A stretch of 64,000 bases of DNA from Parasphingopyxis algicola (GTDB taxonomy: Bacteria > Pseudomonadota > Alphaproteobacteria > Sphingomonadales > Sphingomonadaceae). The translations under genes were made by a program, and so were the position numbers. This document shows, piece after piece, positions 62,701 to 64,000 of this stretch; the stretch's first letter is position 1; the number at the start of each line of letters is the position of its first letter. The stretch spans positions 992,001 to 1,056,000 of the forward strand of contig NZ_CP051131.1 of assembly GCF_013378075.1 (NCBI RefSeq), in the 5' to 3' direction. Below the pieces are notes generated by a model. It had not been told where the DNA came from and did no database searches. It saw only the letters and a program-made list of their open reading frames with translations.

Positions 62701-64000
62701 TGACATTGCCATTGGCGTCCGTTGTCGTGGACGGCCGGTTGCAGGTTGCGAGGCTGGTGCAGGGATAAGTCGCCGACGTAAAGATAGTCGATCCGCCGGA
62801 ACCAGGCTTGGGTACACGGGCAGTAGACGTGATATTGCCGTTACCGTCATAGGTGTAATTGACATAATTTCCTTCGGGCGCGGTGATCCGAATGAGCCGG
62901 CCCGCGCTGTCATATGCGTAAGTCGTTTCGTCTCCCGCGCCATTGGTTACGGAACTCGGCCTGTCCGACGTGCCGCTCGCGCCGAAAACTACGGCTACAT
63001 TACCGCCCGCCGGCGGATTGACCGTCGTCGTCAGGATGTTGTTCGCTAAGTTGTACGCGTAGGTCCATACGCCTGCGCCATTGTCGTACCGAGAAACCCG
63101 ACCATTGGAATCATAGTCGATATCGATAGGCGCGTCGCCGATCTCGGGTCGCGTGATTGTATCTATACGCTCTTGGGCATCGAGAGTTACTGTCGTGGTC
63201 CGGCCCAGATTGTCGGTCGCTGAAATATCGGAGCCCGAATAATTGAACGTCATCTCGGGCCAGTCTTGCGTCAACCCGCCGCAATCATTGGCGGTCGGAT
63301 TGCAATAATCCACGGCATTGTTGATCGCGATGGCACCGGTCACACGATTGAATTCTTGCAATTCGAGCAGGTTTGTCACTGTGTCCGAAGCATAATCCAC
63401 ATGAAGCTGATAGCCGAGATTATTGGTTATCGATTGCACCCGATTGAGACGATAGGTCTGGGGGGTGATGATCGTTATCGTAAACGTCTGATCGAGATTA
63501 TGAAAAGTCGTTTCGATGCCGGATGGCTCGTATGCCGAAATCACGCGTGCAACGACGCCGGCCTCGGGATAATTGCTGTCGAGGTTGGCATCGAAAATGA
63601 ATGACGTGCCGTCCGACCGTACATAGACATAGCGTTGGGTCAGGCTATTATATGTCAGCGCGGAACCCGATTCTTGGTCGGACGTGTAACTGCCGCCGCT
63701 TTCGGTGAAGGTCTCGGCCTGTCGGCCAAAACTAACCGTAAAGGTCGAACCCGTCTGCTGTATCCAGCCCAGTGTCGTGTCTCGCCGCTCCGAACCGTAC
63801 CATTGCATGGCGTATCCGAGCGCTTCTCCCGCCACGCCACCGGTCGCGACCTGGCCGAAAGCGAAATTGAACTCACCATTGGCGAGATTCACGCCATTGG
63901 CATCGATCGTACTGTAAGGATCCGGTGGATTGGCCGGTGCTTGCGCCAATGCCGGCGCCGCGAGGCCGCACCCCAATATCGTACCGAGGAGAAATTTCGC
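59738..64000 (-). CDS. Secreted Rhs protein of array 2, 5' end beyond the window
   Basis: A YD-repeat protein of more than 1400 residues open to the right edge. The visible beginning, AKFLLGTILGCGLAAPALAQ, is the second half of a signal peptide, so the true start lies beyond 64000 (a TTG at 63976 is not convincing). Then PPDPYSTIDANGVNLANGEF and many YD repeats (e.g. [20 protein letters not shown]), core [34 protein letters not shown] at about base 60330. The tip of about 190 residues has ACAGTSFCYSGSDLEIIGGG, acidic EEETEEYTLEDCLEGVVTYS, GTFETTGGARGIYRTIGGGL and a Gly-rich end GSGGSGQITETEILFAYCP. No PAAR-like region. Confidence 0.87.
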   Translation of the reverse strand, partial: AKFLLGTILGCGLAAPALAQAPANPPDPYSTIDANGVNLANGEFNFAFGQVATGGVAGEALGYAMQWYGSERRDTTLGWIQQTGSTFTVSFGRQAETFTESGGSYTSDQESGSALTYNSLTQRYVYVRSDGTSFIFDANLDSNYPEAGVVARVISAYEPSGIETTFHNLDQTFTITIITPQTYRLNRVQSITNNLGYQLHVDYASDTVTNLLELQEFNRVTGAIAINNAVDYCNPTANDCGGLTQDWPEMTFNYSGSDISATDNLGRTTTVTLDAQERIDTITRPEIGDAPIDIDYDSNGRVSRYDNGAGVWTYAYNLANNILTTTVNPPAGGNVAVVFGASGTSDRPSSVTNGAGDETTYAYDSAGRLIRITAPEGNYVNYTYDGNGNITSTARVPKPGSGGSTIFTSATYPCTSLATCNRPSTTTDANGNVTNYVWDQIHGGLEVVTLPDPDGAGLAPRPATVYNHEQQYARYRTSASSTIFPAATPVWRLTQALSCATGEYLTCNDTADQLEILFDYGAGGAPATNLLPEEITVRAGNGSLERDTRYTYDPFGNVLTEAEEYATGSFRTTTYRYNAGIQLEGMIAPDPDGAAAQRSLAQRFVYDDNGNVTRADYGTVTGTSQSAWNAFSVAQSVVSGYDDIGRLSWREVRANDTGSATRFSHVDYSYHPDGLPTCIAVRMNPAEFATPPASACTPDTAGSFGPDRITGYFYDNARRVIRVANGQSTAEVANAFVRTFTDNGRVETLADGEGNLTTYIYDGFDRLRDMRYPNASGTGSSATDYERFTYDDNGNVTARRLRDGTTINFTYDDLDRRTLMNLPGSDPDVSYTYDNFSRMLTASQSGHNLTFTYDIFGRQLTEAGPLGTVSSQYRLDGARTRITHPDTSYFSYDYWITGTLRLIFANATSGIGSRLGLVTYDTLNRPTQWTAGSGVNAADQNFAYDAAQRLDTLGIDLPAPAYPGDVEADFTFNPANQIATRGRDTSRYQWDALSPGTTGYTANGLNRYTNITPPAGSAITPTYDGRGNLTGDGTHTFSYDSLNRLTAVSDGGVTIASYGYDPLGRLYRVDAADSAQDRRYLWDGDRIVTRFAGIGGSTIAERYVFTPGSLGAPVTIYEGSGMATGDRRYVLTDERGSVIALTDGGTGAQLAANSYGPFGAPGTGNAGAFQYAGQLWLPEAGLTYMRNRVYSAELGRFLQTDPIGYQGGMNLYAYVLNDPVNFIDPLGLRETSDPVTIVVIGGRVQACAGTSFCYSGSDLEIIGGGAGLGAGLEGAIGEVGFSPESSEEETEEYTLEDCLEGVVTYSAATFTGVGGGGPLAGIGTFETTGGARGIYRTIGGGLGYDLGLSGEGGVARSLESFTGASFAVSIAAFPISVTVNVDPQTGRLNSASGGLTVGSGGSGQITETEILFAYCPIEAQ

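Noticed and set aside
60773-63049. 758-codon plus-strand open frame opposite the array 2 Rhs gene
   Set aside because: Reverse of the YD-repeat region, which has strong coding evidence on the minus strand; repeated character is inherited from the YD repeats.
39683-64000. Type VI secretion or PAAR/VgrG context for the Rhs genes
   Set aside because: No PAAR, VgrG, Hcp or other secretion gene appears in the window; the main array 1 Rhs has a Sec-type signal peptide and array 2 shows the end of one.

Overview
The window reads as chromosomal DNA of a GC-rich alphaproteobacterium, most likely a sphingomonad (order Sphingomonadales). The reasons are a C4-pathway 5-aminolevulinate synthase (hemA), the plsY-dprA-topA order, high GC in nearly every housekeeping gene, and dispersed palindromic repeats with CGTCATTGCGAG ends. 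I cannot name a species.

Bases 1-38262 are an ordinary housekeeping backbone. The left part holds topA (running off the left edge), dprA, plsY, murI, hemA, rpiB, glyA, nrdR and a TrmJ-type RNA methyltransferase. A TetR regulator with a clear palindromic operator precedes two small enzyme-like genes. Next come chorismate mutase, a RoxA-type ribosomal oxygenase, a HI0933-type flavoprotein, an RluE-type pseudouridine synthase, a secreted TPR protein, a MerR/methyltransferase divergon, a KefC-type antiporter with a universal stress protein, and rpsD with a strong terminator. The centre carries envelope and lipid functions: an alpha/beta hydrolase lipoprotein, a thioesterase, a duplicated small-membrane-protein plus desaturase module around a TetR gene, a penicillin-acylase-type hydrolase, S9 and M28 peptidases and stress proteins. 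UdgB and folK end this part, followed by tRNA-Lys(TTT).

Right of the tRNA the character changes and stays different to the right edge, as expected of a genomic island. Two Rhs (YD-repeat) polymorphic toxin arrays lie on the minus strand. Array 1 (39683-49539) has a full-length, signal-peptide-bearing Rhs protein and, downstream, its immunity gene and displaced Rhs C-terminal cassettes, each followed by an AT-rich immunity-like gene. Array 2 (53093 to the right edge) has the same layout with a different Rhs core. The cassettes lack the Rhs N-terminus and begin inside the conserved core right after the previous immunity gene, so they look like a silent reservoir for replacing the toxin tip by core recombination.

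The two arrays appear to use different toxin classes. Array 1 immunity proteins look soluble and its main tip resembles a PD-(D/E)XK nuclease. All four array 2 immunity proteins look envelope-located (two lipoproteins and two related two-helix membrane proteins), and the tips are glycine-rich, suggesting periplasmic or membrane targets. No VgrG, PAAR or other type VI secretion gene is visible; both main Rhs proteins seem to start with Sec-type signal peptides.

Between the arrays (49592-52916) lies a cluster of very small secreted proteins: two mini-Rhs proteins with only one or two YD repeats, two families of about 110-135-residue cysteine-containing secreted proteins in several copies (one truncated at an inverted junction), and an ERST-repeat protein. 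Two IS5-family elements interrupt the arrays, one apparently intact inside a toxin tip and one decayed.
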